A stretch of 64,000 bases of DNA from Prorocentrum cordatum. Its lineage: Eukaryota > Sar > Dinophyceae > Prorocentrales > Prorocentraceae. The translations under genes were made by a program, and so were the position numbers. Location: assembly GCA_963575745.1 (NCBI GenBank), contig CAUYUJ010012581.1:303001-367000 (forward strand), in the 5' to 3' direction. Positions within the stretch are counted from its first letter, which is position 1. The number at the start of each line of letters is the position of its first letter. The notes under the pieces were generated by a model that was given only the letters and a program-made list of their open reading frames with translations, ran no database searches and was not told the origin of the DNA. Shown here one piece after another: positions 32,023 to 42,490 of this stretch.

Positions 32023-33810
32023 ATTAGCCTGGCGGAGCTTCCGATGGAGCCACGAACCGTATGCGTGGCGCGCCGAAAGGAGGGTGGAACTGCATGCGAA
32101 CCCTGCCACTGGGGCCTTCGGTGGAGCTCCCTATGGGGCCACGAACCGTGCGAGGGGTGCGCCGAATGGATGGTGGAATTGAATGCGAACCTTGCCAGTG
32201 AAGCCTTCGGTGGAGCTCCATGTGGGCCCACGAACCCTGTGAGGAGTGCGCCGAAATAGGGGTGGAGCTGCATGCGAACCCTGCCACTGGGGCCTTCGGT
32301 GGAGCGAACCGGGGCGATTCTTGCCGTTGTGGCCTTCGGTGGAGCTTCCTATGGGGCCACGAACCGTGCGAGGGGTGCGCCGAAAGGATGGCGGAACTGC
32401 ATGTGAACCTTGCCAGTGGGGCCTTCGATGGAGCTCCCTATGGGGCCACGAACCGTGCGAGGGGTGCGCCGAGATGAGCGTGGAACTGCATGCGAACCCT
32501 GCCACTGGGGCCTTCGGTGGAGCTCCCTATGGGGCCACGAACCGTGCGAGGGGTGCGCCGAATGGATGGTGGAATTGCATGCGAACCTTGCCAGTGAAGC
32601 CTTCGGTGGAGCTCCATGTGGGCCCACGAACCCTGTGAGGAGTGCGCCGAAATAGGGGTGGAGCTGCATGCGAACCCTGCCACTGGGGCCTTCGGTGGAG
32701 CGAACCGTGTGATGGGTGCGCCGAAAGGATGGCGGAACTGCATGTGAACCTTGCCAGTGGGGCCTTCGATCGAGCTCCCTATGGGGCCACGAACCGTGCG
32801 AGGGGTGCGCCGAGATGAGCGTGGAACTGCATGCGAACCCTGCCGCTGGGGCCTTCGGTGGAGCTCCCTATGGGGCCACGAACCGTGCGAGGGGTGCGCC
32901 GAATGGATGGTGGAATTGCATGCGAACCTTGCCAGTGAAGCCTTCGGTGGAGCTCCATGTGGGCCCACGAACCCTGTGAGGAGTGCGCCGAAATAGGGGT
33001 GGAGCTGCATGCGAACCCTGCCACTGAGGCCTTCGGTGGAGCGAACCGTGTGAGGGGTGCGCCGAAATGAAGGTGGAATGGCATGCGAACCGTGCCACTG
33101 GGGCCTTCGGAGGAGCTCACTATGGAGCCACGAGCCGTGTGAGGGGTGCGCCGAAATGAGGGTGGCATTGCATGCGAACCTTGTCACTGGGGCCTTCGGT
33201 GGAGCTCCCTATGGGGCCACGAACGGTGCGAGGGGCTCGCCGAGATGAGGGTGGAACTGCATGCGAACCCTGCCGCTGGGGCCTTCGGTGGAGCTCCCTT
33301 TGGGGCCACGAACCGTGTGAGGGGTGCGCCAAAAAGCGGATGGAACTGCATGTGAACCGTGCCGTTGGGGCCTTTGGTGGAGCCCCCTTTGGGGCCGCGA
33401 ACCGTGTGAGGGCGTGCAGGAATGGGCGGGGAACGGTGACGATGATAGTGATGTTGACGGCCGTAATGGTGATGACAATGGTGATTACAATGACGGTGAC
33501 GAGTTTGATGATGATGTTGATGATGCTGATGATGCTGATGATGCTGATGCTGATAATGATAATGTTGACGTTAAATGTTGATGTTGATGATGATGATGCT
33601 GATGATGATGATGATGATGATGACGATGCTGTTGATGATGCTGATGCTGATGTTGATGCTGATGTTGATGCTGATGCACATGCTGGTGGGAGGAGGGGCA
33701 GGAGGGAGGAGCGAGAGGAGGGGAAGGAGGAGAGGAGAGGAGAGCAGAGGAAGGAGACGCGGGGCGCTGTCTCTTAAAACGAGGACCCAACACCACAGGA
33801 TGGCTGGGAA
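32023..33810 (+). repeat. Composite satellite element, copy C
   Basis: Begins with ATTAGCCTGGCG. About fifteen monomers of about 89 bp follow, then the junction GCAGGAATGGGCGGGGAACG, a GAT/GCT microsatellite (33436-33685), a GGA-rich tract (33690-33760) and the terminal module with GACCCAACACCACAGGATGG ending at 33810. Inside, four successive monomer variants form a higher-order unit of about 341 bp: copies starting near 32561 and 32902 are almost identical, and one at 32165 is longer. Confidence 0.9.
33436..33685 (+). repeat. GAT/GCT microsatellite of copy C
   Basis: GATGATGAT with GCT, GTT and GAC variants. It occupies the same place as in copies A and B. Confidence 0.92.
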
Positions 33811-33984
33811 CAAACCACTACAACGAACACACCGGTCATCAGGTGCGCCTGGAGGTCGTTGCCCGCGACTTTCTCTCCCCCCATCGCGCCTCTCCCGCTA
33901 TTCTTGTGCCTGATCTGGCCCCGTAGCGTCCTTCGGCTGCCCCGACCGCGTCCTGGTTCCAAGTCGCCGCGACTAACAACAGTG

Positions 33985-34545
33985 TCTGGAGGTACCCGCC
34001 AGCTGGCAGCTTCTGGCCAGAGCCCAACACTTCCAAAGGAGCAAACGGTATGGACATGATTTCTCTGAGCTCCGCGCAGATTCTTCGCATCGGCGCATCC
34101 CCCCCCTTGGCGACGCCCTTGGCGCCAGTACTGATGCAAGAATTCCGCGCCGAGCTCAGATGTTTGTTTGCTTTGTTTGTGGCGGTTTCCTTCCTCTAAC
34201 GGGGACACAACGAGAACAGCGACCATCAGGTGCGTCTGGAAGTAAACCGCCAGCTGTCAGTTTCTAGCCAGGGCCCAGTACTGAAGTGATTCCAGTCCTG
34301 TTTGGCGATATTATTCTTCAGCCCACATACGCATACTTTCTCTGCTTCGCGGGGGGTTCTCGGATCGGCGCTGGAGCCACTTGGCGGCACCTCCAGATAC
34401 GCGCTGAGCTCGGACAGTTCATGGTTATGGCATTTTCTTATTGTGCGGATACGCAACGTGAAACTTGGTCATACGATTTGTCTGAAGGCCAACCGCCTCC
34501 TGTCAGCTTCTGGCAAGAACCCAATATCTGTTTGATCACAGTCCC
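33985..34545 (+). repeat. Triplicated repeat unit with two foldback elements
   Basis: CCGCCAGCTGnCAGCTTCTG with GCCAGAGCCCAACACT occurs near 33995, 34240 and, more diverged, 34488. The first two are followed by foldback members (34056-34172 and about 34325-34420) with CTCCGCGCAGATTCTTCGCA and CGCCGAGCTCAGA-type arms. The layout implies tandem duplication of about 245 bp. Confidence 0.65.
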
Positions 34546-34559
34546 GTCGGGCAGCATGC

Positions 34560-35680
34560 TCCCCACGCCCATCATGCGTGCTACTTAACCATGCGTTCTG
34601 CATCGCTTGGCGCTCGCCATCGGCCTATGGCATCGCCACCACCAAGCGCTTACCAATGCCACCCTGAGTGGTCGTGTGCCGCGAGATCAGGGAGTTTGTC
34701 TTCCACTTCGCCGATGCACAGCGGGTCGTGCCATAACGCAGCCAGGGCCTCAAATGCAAACTAGTTTTCCGAGCGGCATTCTGATGACATAGCCGACACG
34801 GCTGAACGTCCTGCCGCTAAGTCGTAGTTATTGTCAGGGTGGAACGCACGTAGTGTGCTCTTGGTAAGTCGGATGGGTCTGCGAGAGGCAGGTTACTTGC
34901 AAGGTCGGCCGCTCCAAGTGGAGTGCGTTCGGGCCCTTGCCCAAGTTCGCTTGAACCCGCACTGACTCAATCACGAGAGTGCGATTTTCAGGCGGAGTTG
35001 CGGCGGCGGTCGGGGGCGATGGCCATGAGGCGATCAGGGGCTTGCCAAAAGGAGGGGGGCATCCCGTGAAGTGCCTTTGCTGATGAGGCTCTCGTGGCCT
35101 TTTTATCCCCGTAGTGCATGAAGGGCTTCTCCGACACAGGCTCCTTATCCTTTCATTCAAATGTAGTCCGTGTACAGTCATCAGTGGTTTCTCTTTTTGA
35201 CCGCTGGCTGTTGATCTAAGATGTCAGTCCTTGACTGATGCTGAACGCAATCATCTCGGCTGGCTTGCGTCTGGAAGGCATCTGTCCCGACCCACCATGA
35301 AAAAGAAGCGTCTCGCCCAGGAGAGTACTCGGGACCCGAGGGCCTTTTCTAAGCAAATGGCGTACTCTAAGGACAGGTAACACGTGGAGTGAATACTCCG
35401 TGTCAACGCCCCGTACACGCAGGCCCCGGGTTGTTTACCAACATCTTGGATTGGGCGTTGCGCAATGGGGGGCGAAAAGTGTGGGGGCGAAGAAAGGTAC
35501 ACCTGTTGTGCCCTAATGGGCCCCCTTCAAGGGGACGAAAGGTGCACGTTTCCACCCTCTCTCCCCACTTATCGCCCCCGAGCAACGCCCGATTGGGTTG
35601 GAGGGTGTGGCGCAGGATCACTTCGTTACATTGCCTTTGCGAGCATGCCTCTGCCGTTGAGCAAGGGCGGCCCCTCTCGC
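34560..35680. other. No recognised gene
   Basis: Balanced-composition sequence. The short repeated motif GGGACGAAAGGTGCACnTTTCC with a related copy (35492 and 35535) is the only structure noticed. Confidence 0.45.
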
Positions 35681-35682
35681 AG

Positions 35683-35818
35683 CGTCCCCGAGGCGCAGCT
35701 GCAGCTGGAGAGCACCCACAAGCAGGCGGTCAGCGAGTCTCTCCACAGAGCGCAGGAGGACTCCGAGCGGCGCATCAAGGATCCGCGCAGCCCAGCGCGG
35801 AGCTCAGAGGAGGACAAG
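35683..35818 (+). CDS. Internal exon candidate 1: coiled-coil segment
   Basis: The 3' splice site is GGCCCCTCTCGCAG (AG 35681-35682) and the donor is AAG|GTACCA (GT 35819-35820). With one leftover base at the start it encodes about 45 residues, VPEAQLQLESTHKQAVSESL then HRAQEDSERRIKD, an amphipathic helix probably forming a coiled coil, then SPARSSEEDK. It ends in phase 0. Codon third positions are mostly G or C. The next candidate exon in phase is at 40535. Function is unknown. A 5' exon ending with two leftover bases is required but was not found. Confidence 0.45.
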
Positions 35819-36150
35819 GTACCAGCACTGATGTTTGCGGTCTTCAACTTTCTCGGCCTCCTGGGAGACCCTCGTCGCCACCGCTGGATTCTTCTCGGAG
35901 TAGCGGTGTCGGTACCATTTGGGTTCCCCGGGAGTTCCCCCGTTGTCGTACGGTAGGTTCGCGTCGTTTCGACGGGCCGCGACCCCGCCGCTTGCGTTCA
36001 ACGTGGAGCCCCGCCGGCGACCCAGATTCGGTCGATGATGAATGAGCTGACGTTTCGGAAACGGCCGATCGTTCAAGATTGAACGATCCCCGCGGTGTCA
36101 GAAAGCAGCGCCGAAGTCGGCACGACACGAACCTGCCGCATTCGGGGGCC
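35819..36150 (+). repeat. Dispersed intron-associated repeat, copy 1
   Basis: 35945-36145 shares blocks with 54866-55020: GGTTCGCGTCGTnTCGA, GCGACCCCGCCG, GGCGTTCAA-type text, GGCGACCCAGATTCGGTCGA, GAACGATCCCCGCGGTGT and GTCGnCACGACACGA. Copy 1 has an extra 40 bp (36040-36083). The left end abuts the donor of exon candidate 1. Confidence 0.7.
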
Positions 36151-37240
36151 CCCAAACGGTGTGGTGACCACCGTGTGGTGAGTCAGTGGGTATTCGGGGT
36201 CACCGCACGGTTTTGGGACTCGGACAACGGGGCCCTCCACGGTCCCCCAGCCTTGTGGTGGCGGACCGCTCGGTGAGGCCTCTTGGGATTTCGAGGTCTC
36301 CGCGCTGGCTGTCACCACAGGGTTTGGGCACCTCCATGTTACGTGTTTTTCTCGGTTGCTCGCAGGTTTCTGCATTGGAAGCAGAAAGGTTGGAGCTTGA
36401 TATGTCAGAGGTTGGGAACAGTTACAAGCAGAGGGTGCATGACTTTCACGGACAGGGTAGCGAGTGGCTTGTAGAGATCAGGGTGGCGGTCCGCGTAGAG
36501 GCTGAATGGGGGGTGGGTGGTTCGGTGGGAACCGTCAGCGTAGCGCAGAGGGTAGGGGCAGGGAGCAAAGAGTCGGAGGTAGGACTATGGAGGTAGAGGT
36601 TGAAGAGCAGACAGCAGGGGCCAGACGAGCGGAAAGAAAAAAATGGGTACGGCACGGGTGGGTAGTAGCTGACTGTTTTCCTCCCCTATCTATCTTGTCT
36701 TCCCTTCCTTCCCTGCTTCATTGCCGAACCATTGCCATTGCATTGTTGCAGACCACATGAACTAGCCAGGCACCGCAAAACATTGGTTCAGTATGTCCTT
36801 CCTCTCATGCGTATCATAAACGGGTCCTCGCAGGTACATTCAACATCAAATTGCTGAATGCTTCCGGATAGGCCAGGGTGTGATCGAGGCTGGCAGAAAG
36901 GATGTATGTGGACTCCAGGTTTATTTTTCTTTTGTCAGTCGTGACAATGCGCTCTTCGGGAAGAGTCAAGTCCAGAAATGGTATTGCGGTTCCTTGCGCT
37001 CAGGCTTGGGAGGCTCCCGTACAAAGCACCCAGCCGTTTCGAGCTTCCCACATGTCCGATTCCGCCTCCGCAGCGGCGGCCTCAGTCGCCACACTTGCGG
37101 GGTCATGGGCCGAGCCGTTCGGAGGCCGAGGATGGTGCGTTTGGCCACCAGCTTCCAAACACAATCACTCCCCCCAGGAACTTGAATGTTTGATTCGAAC
37201 GTCTGCTCGGAGCTCGGGACCTCCATGAAGGAACAGCAAA
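36150..37240. other. Putative intron sequence without a recognised gene
   Basis: Lies between exon candidates 1 and 2. It has no long supported frame. A purine-rich stretch at 36500-36650 gives artefact frames. Confidence 0.4.
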
Positions 37241-37241
37241 C

Positions 37242-37384
37242 TGCATAAACATAGACTTTCGGAGCTCCGCGCGGATTTTTTGGATTGGCGCTGACAGCCC
37301 CTCCTTGGCGCGCTGAGCGCGCCAGGGGCGGGGCAGGAGACTGATTCAAGAAGTCCGCGCGGAAATCCGAACGTGTGTATGCTA
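37242..37384. repeat. Foldback repeat, member 3 (best preserved)
   Basis: Terminal inverted repeats: left GCATAAACATAGACTTTCGG then AGCTCCGCGCGGA; right, reverse-complemented, GCATACACACGTTCGGATTT then CCGCGCGGA. The centre is CTTGGCGCGCTGAGCGCGCCA. The right end is followed at once by TTTTTGTTGTTCCTCTACTC and CAG (AG 37409-37410), a textbook 3' splice site. Confidence 0.85.
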
Positions 37385-37410
37385 ATGTTTTTGTTGTTCC
37401 TCTACTCCAG

Positions 37411-37600
37411 GCCAGAGCAACTAATGTGCCCTCCCGCCATGGCGTTTTCCGCGCCTCGGGGCAGGGGCCACGGGCCCGCGCGTAGCCGCTTCGGCTCCCG
37501 GCGGGGCGCGCGATGGGCGGCGGGCGCGGCCGCGAGAAGGGCCGCGCAGGCGCGCCGGGGAGGTCTGCGATGGGCGGCAAGGCCCCTTCGAGTCATGAAG
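37411..37600 (+). other. GC-rich exon-like island, phase incompatible with its neighbours
   Basis: A strong 3' splice site precedes it and composition resembles coding sequence. Only the frame with one leftover base is open from the border (PEQLMCPPAMAFSAPRGRGH and onward); phase 0, needed after exon candidate 1, meets a stop. It may be an alternative exon, an exon of the other strand, or non-coding. Confidence 0.25.
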
Positions 37601-37624
37601 AGATCACGACGCGATGCTTGTCAC

Positions 37625-37760
37625 TGCTTTCGGCCTCTGGGGGCCCTCGCCGGACCTCGGGGCCGTCACCAAAACGACTCGAGATGAAACACCAGCCCCG
37701 GATAGCTCTCCATTTGGGGTCGAAGCTATGTAAACATCATGACGTCGGAGGTCTGGGGTC
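37625..37760 (+). repeat. Intron-associated repeat TTCGGCCTCTGGGGGCCCTC, copy 1
   Basis: Contains TTCGGCCTCTGGGGGCCCTC and GCCGG. Copy 2 at 54398-54440 is almost identical. A third copy lies in reverse complement at 53912-54028, with shared downstream text (AACAAAAAGGACTCGTGATG-like, GGGGTCGA, GACGTC). Confidence 0.65.
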
Positions 37761-37954
37761 GAAGCCTTCCGAGTAGGGTCGGAGTAGTTTCTTGGGGGGG
37801 GCTGCCTGTGTTCGCAGGCGCCCTGCCGGTGCTCGCAGGCACCCTGCCTGTGCTCGGAGGTTTTGCGCAGGTGCCCCAACCCGTCCCAGCGTTGCCGTTG
37901 CCTGGGTCCCCAACTTTCCCCCTATAACAAAAAAAACCATGCCAGTCGCGCCGC

Positions 37955-38125
37955 ATCGCCTATGGATCGGCGATGTGGCTCGATGTGGAGCTTGATGTGC
38001 TCCACGCCGATGGCACCGATGCACCACCGACGTCGCCGATGTATCGCCGATACATCGGCGATGCATCACCGAGGCATCGGCGATTCGGCGTGATCCTCCG
38101 ACCCCCATCTACTCGGACTCCATTT
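37955..38125 (+). repeat. ATCGGCGATG palindromic repeat, copy 1
   Basis: Shares with 46235-46395 the order GCCGCATCGC, GATGTGGAGC, CACGCC/TACGCC, TGCATCGGCGAT, then ACTCGGACnCCATnTGGnAG and GCCTCT. The words CATCGCCGAT and ATCGGCGATG are reverse complements and recur many times. Copy 2 ends about 20 bp before exon candidate 4. Confidence 0.65.
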
Positions 38126-38129
38126 GGGA

Positions 38130-39090
38130 GGCCTCTCGGAGAAGGGCGAGACAGGTGTGGGGAGGGGTTGGTCGGGGCTGGGCACGGGCTCAGGTTATAT
38201 CCGTCTCCGTTGGTGCCCCCGCGTGGCAGCCGCCAGCGTTGTTGCTTGGTTTGACAGCGATCGGCGCCATCCATCTTCCATGGCACTAGGATGCCACGGT
38301 CTGACTAATCCAGGTTGAGAGAAAGGCAGTTTTGGTAAGCAGCGCGAGTAATGCTGGATGGTTTTGACGAGCTGATACGAGATCGGGCAAAGGCCCGTGT
38401 TGGCTACGGGGCAGACTCCCTTGCAGAGGGATTGTGTTGGGGAGTCAGGGCCCGACATCTGCCTTTGGTGGCGCTGCCGGGGATTGGGCAAGCCAGTGTG
38501 TTTCCTCGATGTGTCTAGCGTATATGTTTAAGGTGCGCTTCGATTCAGGACGCTGCCATTCTTGGATTGATTGATTCAGGCCGGCCTGCGAAATCGGTCG
38601 CATACGTTCAGTTCCCCAGGAGTTCAATTCTTGTCTGTGTTCGTTCTGTAGGCGAGCGCAGAGGAGCCCATTGATCCCATGCTGGTCCCCTCTCGGACAC
38701 ATCAGACATGGTCTTGGGGGAGTCGAATGCGTCGTCTTCGCCATTGAGGTTCTTCGATCGCCCTCTCCAAGAACTTCCCTGGCAGCAGAGAACTATCCTG
38801 TGAATCGTTCCCCCGTGTGGCTCTCGACGAGGTCCAGCTGCCTGCGTGACCGCCCGCCCTCTCCAGGCAGGCCAAGATTCCGACATCCTTCGTGCCCCGA
38901 GCCTACCCGACGCACAACCTCTAAAGGGCTCCTCCCGCCAGGATCATTTTCCTCGTGGGCGACACTCGTATCCGTATCCGCGGCCTCGCGGGCCGGGCCC
39001 CTGGGGCCGCGACCCCGCGGATTCGGGGTGTGTTTCCTCGGATGCCCTGCGCAACATGTATTCGTGCGACCGCGCATCCGCGGGATCGCG
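38130..39090. other. No recognised gene
   Basis: Mixed sequence in a putative intron. A degenerate foldback right end (AAATCCGCGCGGACCGTCGA then AAGTTTTGTATGC) is at 39096-39129. Confidence 0.4.
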
Positions 39091-39399
39091 CCCTGAAATC
39101 CGCGCGGACCGTCGAAAGTTTTGTATGCTCATGTCATGATCAGAATGAGGGGGCCGAACGGTCATTCATTGTCGTTGGGCGCGTGTCTGAAGTGCGGTCC
39201 GCGGTGCGGATTGTTTTTGCGATGTTGTTTTGCATTCGCATGTCTCACGAAGAACTATTGTTGATCCCCCGGCCTGGTGCGCATTGCGTTTGTCAATCAA
39301 GATATTTCTCTCGGGGCTTGCACATTCTTGAAAAGGGAAATCATTGCGCCTCAGATCGTACTGCTGGCCCCCAGTTTACCACAACAGCGGCTTCACCTT

Positions 39400-39910
39400 G
39401 GTAGCTTCTAACCACATCGCGCTCTCGCGCTGGACTTCCTTTCAATTTATTCAGGAATCGCGCTCTTGCGTGGTATTTCGGATTGAAACGCCGCGCCTTC
39501 GAATCACGCTCTCGCTGTGGAGTTCCTCACGATTTACTTGCACATCGCGCAAATGCTCGAAACTTCCTCGCGATTCATGTTGGATTGACACTTCAGCGAC
39601 TTCCCGCTCGACCCAGCCGTTTGCGAACGCCCGCCCAACCCGCCCGTTTCGGCCCGCCCGCCCAACCCGCCAGTTTGGTTCTGGCGCTTGTACTCCGGCT
39701 CCTGAGCCCCCTCCTGCAAACCTCTCTCGTGCTCCCTCCTTTTCCCTCCCCCTTGTCTCTTCCCTCCTCCCGCCCTTTCCCTGTTTGAGGGGCTACGCCA
39801 AGTGTACGTGGCAGGCAAGCAGGAGATTTTCCCAAGAAAGGTATGATCGAAGACGAAAAGAGCGGGTACCGAGGGTTCGGGATATACATGGTGACTAACA
39901 CGCGAGCGTA
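39400..39910 (+). repeat. Composite repeat family 2, copy 1
   Basis: Tandem units with ATCGCGCTCTCGC and CTTCCTCGCGATTTATTC are followed by a CCCGCCCGCC segment, a pyrimidine tract and a 3' module with GGGGCTACGCC, ACGTGGCAGG, GTATGATCGAAGACGAAAAG and GGGTTCGGGATATACATG. The same order recurs in the other family 2 copies. Confidence 0.75.
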
Positions 39911-40099
39911 TGAAAGCAATCAGTCTCGGAATGGTTATTGAGTTTTATGTCTACAGTAAGTATGAATCGTTTTCGCTCGCTCCGCAGGCCCATATTGTCT
40001 CGCCGCTGTCGTTTGTTGGGGACCAGGCAAGGAATCATGTATTTCTCCTGCTCCCAACCCCCTTCCTGAATCTCTCCCGTGAGGCCAGCAGGACCTAAA

Positions 40100-40360
40100 G
40101 TTTGTGACTGTTTTACGGTTCGGCCAAAAACGAAAACATGTTGTTACTTTCTCTCATGTTCTATCCCTCTCACCCCCCCGTTGCCCCTTCCCTCCTCCCT
40201 CCCTTCCCTTGTGTTAGGGGCTGCGCCAATTACACGTGGCAGGGAAGGAAGATATATTCCCAAGGGGAGTACGATCAAAGACGACGAGAGTGGGTATCGA
40301 TGGTTTGGGGAATACATGTTGGGTGGCACGCGAGCATTGAGAGCGAACAGACAACTGGAA
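40100..40360 (+). repeat. Composite repeat family 2, copy 2 (3' module)
   Basis: GGGGCTGCGCCAATTACACG then TGGCAGG, GAGTACGATCAAAGACGACG, GGGTATCGATGG and a GTTATTGTTGTCGTC tail. The 5' tandem part is missing. Confidence 0.7.
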
Positions 40361-40379
40361 ATGCTTGTTATTGTTGTCG

Positions 40380-40505
40380 TCGTCCTCGCCCGCGACCCAC
40401 CCGCGACCCACCCAGCGACCCACCCCGCGACCCACTCCGCGACCCGCCCGCGACCCGCCCGCGATCCACCGGCGACCCACCCAGCGACCCACCCCGCGCC
40501 CGCCC
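40380..40505 (+). repeat. CGACCCACCCG tandem repeat
   Basis: About eleven degenerate units of 10-11 bp, directly upstream of exon candidate 2. Confidence 0.85.
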
Positions 40506-40534
40506 CCGCACTCGTACTTGTTCTTCGCCTTTAG

Positions 40535-40780
40535 TCACCCCGGCATCCCGCAGGCAGCGGGAAGGGCGGCCGCAGCCAGCCCTCGCTCGCGTGGTCCGCT
40601 GCGTCAGACTCGGCGCCCCGGCCCGTGCCCCTGGAGCCGCGCCGGAGGCGCCGCGACGGCGACGAGGCGCGGCCGGCGCTTCAACGGTGCGTCTGTATCT
40701 TCCCGTACGTGGACCGCTTCTTCGCCTGCTCCTCGCCCCTCCAGTTTCTGCTCTTCTGCCTCGCCTTTCTCGTCTGCTTG
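40535..40780 (+). CDS. Internal exon candidate 2: basic segment plus transmembrane helix
   Basis: The 3' splice site is CTTGTTCTTCGCCTTTAG (AG 40533-40534) and the donor is TTG|GTGAGA (40781). It starts and ends in phase 0, matching exon candidate 1. It encodes 82 residues: a Ser/Arg-rich part, the basic run PLEPRRRRRDGDEARPALQR, then CVCIFPYVDRFFACSS and the hydrophobic helix PLQFLLFCLAFLVCL. Nearly all third positions are G or C. A membrane protein is likely; the family is not recognised. An alternative acceptor at 40552-40553 would give a different phase. Confidence 0.5.
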
Positions 40781-40869
40781 GTGAGAAGGTGGATTTGGTC
40801 CGAATCCAGTCGAAATCGGGTCCCAGATGTGTTCCGCGCGTATCCCCATCAGCACATCCAGACACGGTC

Positions 40870-41040
40870 GGAGGTTATCTTGAGGCTTTTTGGAGGATAT
40901 CTTGAGCCATGCTCGGTTAGAGGCTGTCGGAGGCAATCTTGTGCCAATGTCAGCTATCTTAGGCTGTCTTGAGGCTGTCTTGAGGCCTCTTGGAGGTCTG
41001 TCCGAGGCTATTTTGAGCCATGCTCGACCTCCTGGAGGAA
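40870..41040 (+). repeat. Degenerate TCTTGAGGCTGTC repeat
   Basis: Units such as ATCTTGAGCCATGCTCG, GGCTGTCTTGAGGC and CTCTTGGAGG recur. It is related in style to the CTTGGGG repeats but more diverged. It lies just inside the putative intron after exon candidate 2. Confidence 0.6.
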
Positions 41041-41329
41041 GAGAAGGAAGAGGATGAGGTGAGAAGGAGGAGGAAAAGAGAGAAGGCGGAGGCGCAATGA
41101 TTCGATGTCTCGCAGATTGGATAGCCGCGTACAGCTACAGAACATGGACGGACAATATGGAATTTTGGCTTTGTGAACGCTGTATGTTGCGCCTATCAGC
41201 GATCTGCGGGGGGAATCCACTGGCCTTCAGAGGGACCACATTATGGAGAACACGAGCCCCTCCGTAGACGTAGAGGTAATATTTCATTTCCATCCGAACA
41301 TAGTTGTATGAGTTAGTAATTCACACACA

Positions 41330-41455
41330 CATATATATATATATATGTACATAGGTATGCATATGCGATCGCCCCCACATATCATACATCTCACTTCATA
41401 TGTTGTGTCTTATGTTCACTTCTTTCTGTTCCAATGTCTCTCTCTCTCTCTCTTT
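41330..41455. repeat. TA and CT dinucleotide runs
   Basis: A short TATATATA run at 41332-41346 and a CT run at 41436-41452. Confidence 0.8.
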
Positions 41456-41529
41456 CTATATGTATCTCTTCTATTTTTATCCTCCTCATTCCCCTTGTCT
41501 TAGACTGATCCTGGAAAGGGCCCTGCAGC

Positions 41530-42320
41530 AAAATGATCGCGCGGACAGGTCACATCGGGTCCCGCCACCTCAGTCTTCCTCAGAAGATCAACGCCTTTAA
41601 TGTGTTCGCCCACTCGGTCTTGGGTTACGTCTCCCAGGTGTACGTCGTCACTCCTGCAGTCAAGCGTGTGGAACACACTTGTCTTCGAATATTGACCGCT
41701 GGGCCGCGCCATGCTATCCTGAGCGATGTCTTGAGGCATATGTCTTGGATCGGGTTCAAGTATGAGCCTCGAGACTTGGAGTCGGCTGCCAGAGCGGCCC
41801 TATTTCGTGCCGTGTGGGGCTCCAGGGCGTTCAGCGAGGCGACGATTCGTTTCAAAAGGATCGAACAGATCGACTGGGATGTTTTGGTTGATCCATGGTA
41901 TCGCGAGTTGCGGGAGCAGTCGATCACGTTGAAGACGATCCGAAACTATCGTCATACGACTGCGATCGCACCTGCTCTTGGCGATGAAGATTGCTCAAAG
42001 GTGCAGGCCAGGGAGTATAAAACTCTGCGTCAGCGGGCCCCCCATCCCAGTCTCACGCTGCTATTGCACCCCAGGGTTCTGCACTTTCTCCCAGATGCGC
42101 ACATTAATGTCACCACTCGCCTTGTCATGTATATGCGTCTAGCTGCAGACGAGCTTTCCCCATGCCACTACACGGCGCGGTTGAAGGCGATATGTAACGC
42201 TTGGCCCGCGACCTGGCGCTTCTGGCAGCAGACTGGTCCGCGTCTCTTCGGGTGTCTTGGGCCCCCGCTTGACTCTGGCACCCACTACTTCTCTTGTCCC
42301 TCTGTCCTGCTTGTGTTCTT
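41530..42320 (+). mobile_element. 5'-truncated LINE: C-terminal fragment of a reverse transcriptase polyprotein
   Basis: A plus frame open from 41509 encodes, from residue 15 of the ATG at 41533, LPQKINAFNVFAHSVLGYVS and QVYVVTPAVKRVEHTCLRIL, typical of the segment after the catalytic core of dinoflagellate non-LTR reverse transcriptases. A Trp/Arg-rich middle part follows, and near residues 238-256 a RLFGCLGPPLDSGTHYFSCP motif, the C-terminal Cys/His knuckle. Its usual first Cys seems replaced by Arg. The catalytic domain is absent, as in 5'-truncated insertions. The frame is intact for about 260 codons, so the insertion is relatively young. It sits in the same orientation as, and between, exon candidates 2 and 3. 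Confidence 0.6.
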
Positions 42321-42490
42321 TGCTGTGCTCCCCGCTCTGCCTCCCTCCTTCGTTGATTGGCCTCCGGGCCCCCCGAATGGGGCCAGAGCAGATGCGCTCG
42401 GAGGATCGTGCCGCATCTCGCTGATACCCTGGTACCCTGTGGCTCCCCCATTCCCTCCCCGTGATCTCCCGAGCGCGGCGCGGCGCCCAG

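Noticed and set aside
32438-33187. 249-residue frame on minus and overlapping plus frames
   Set aside because: Satellite copy C; frames on both strands repeat every monomer.
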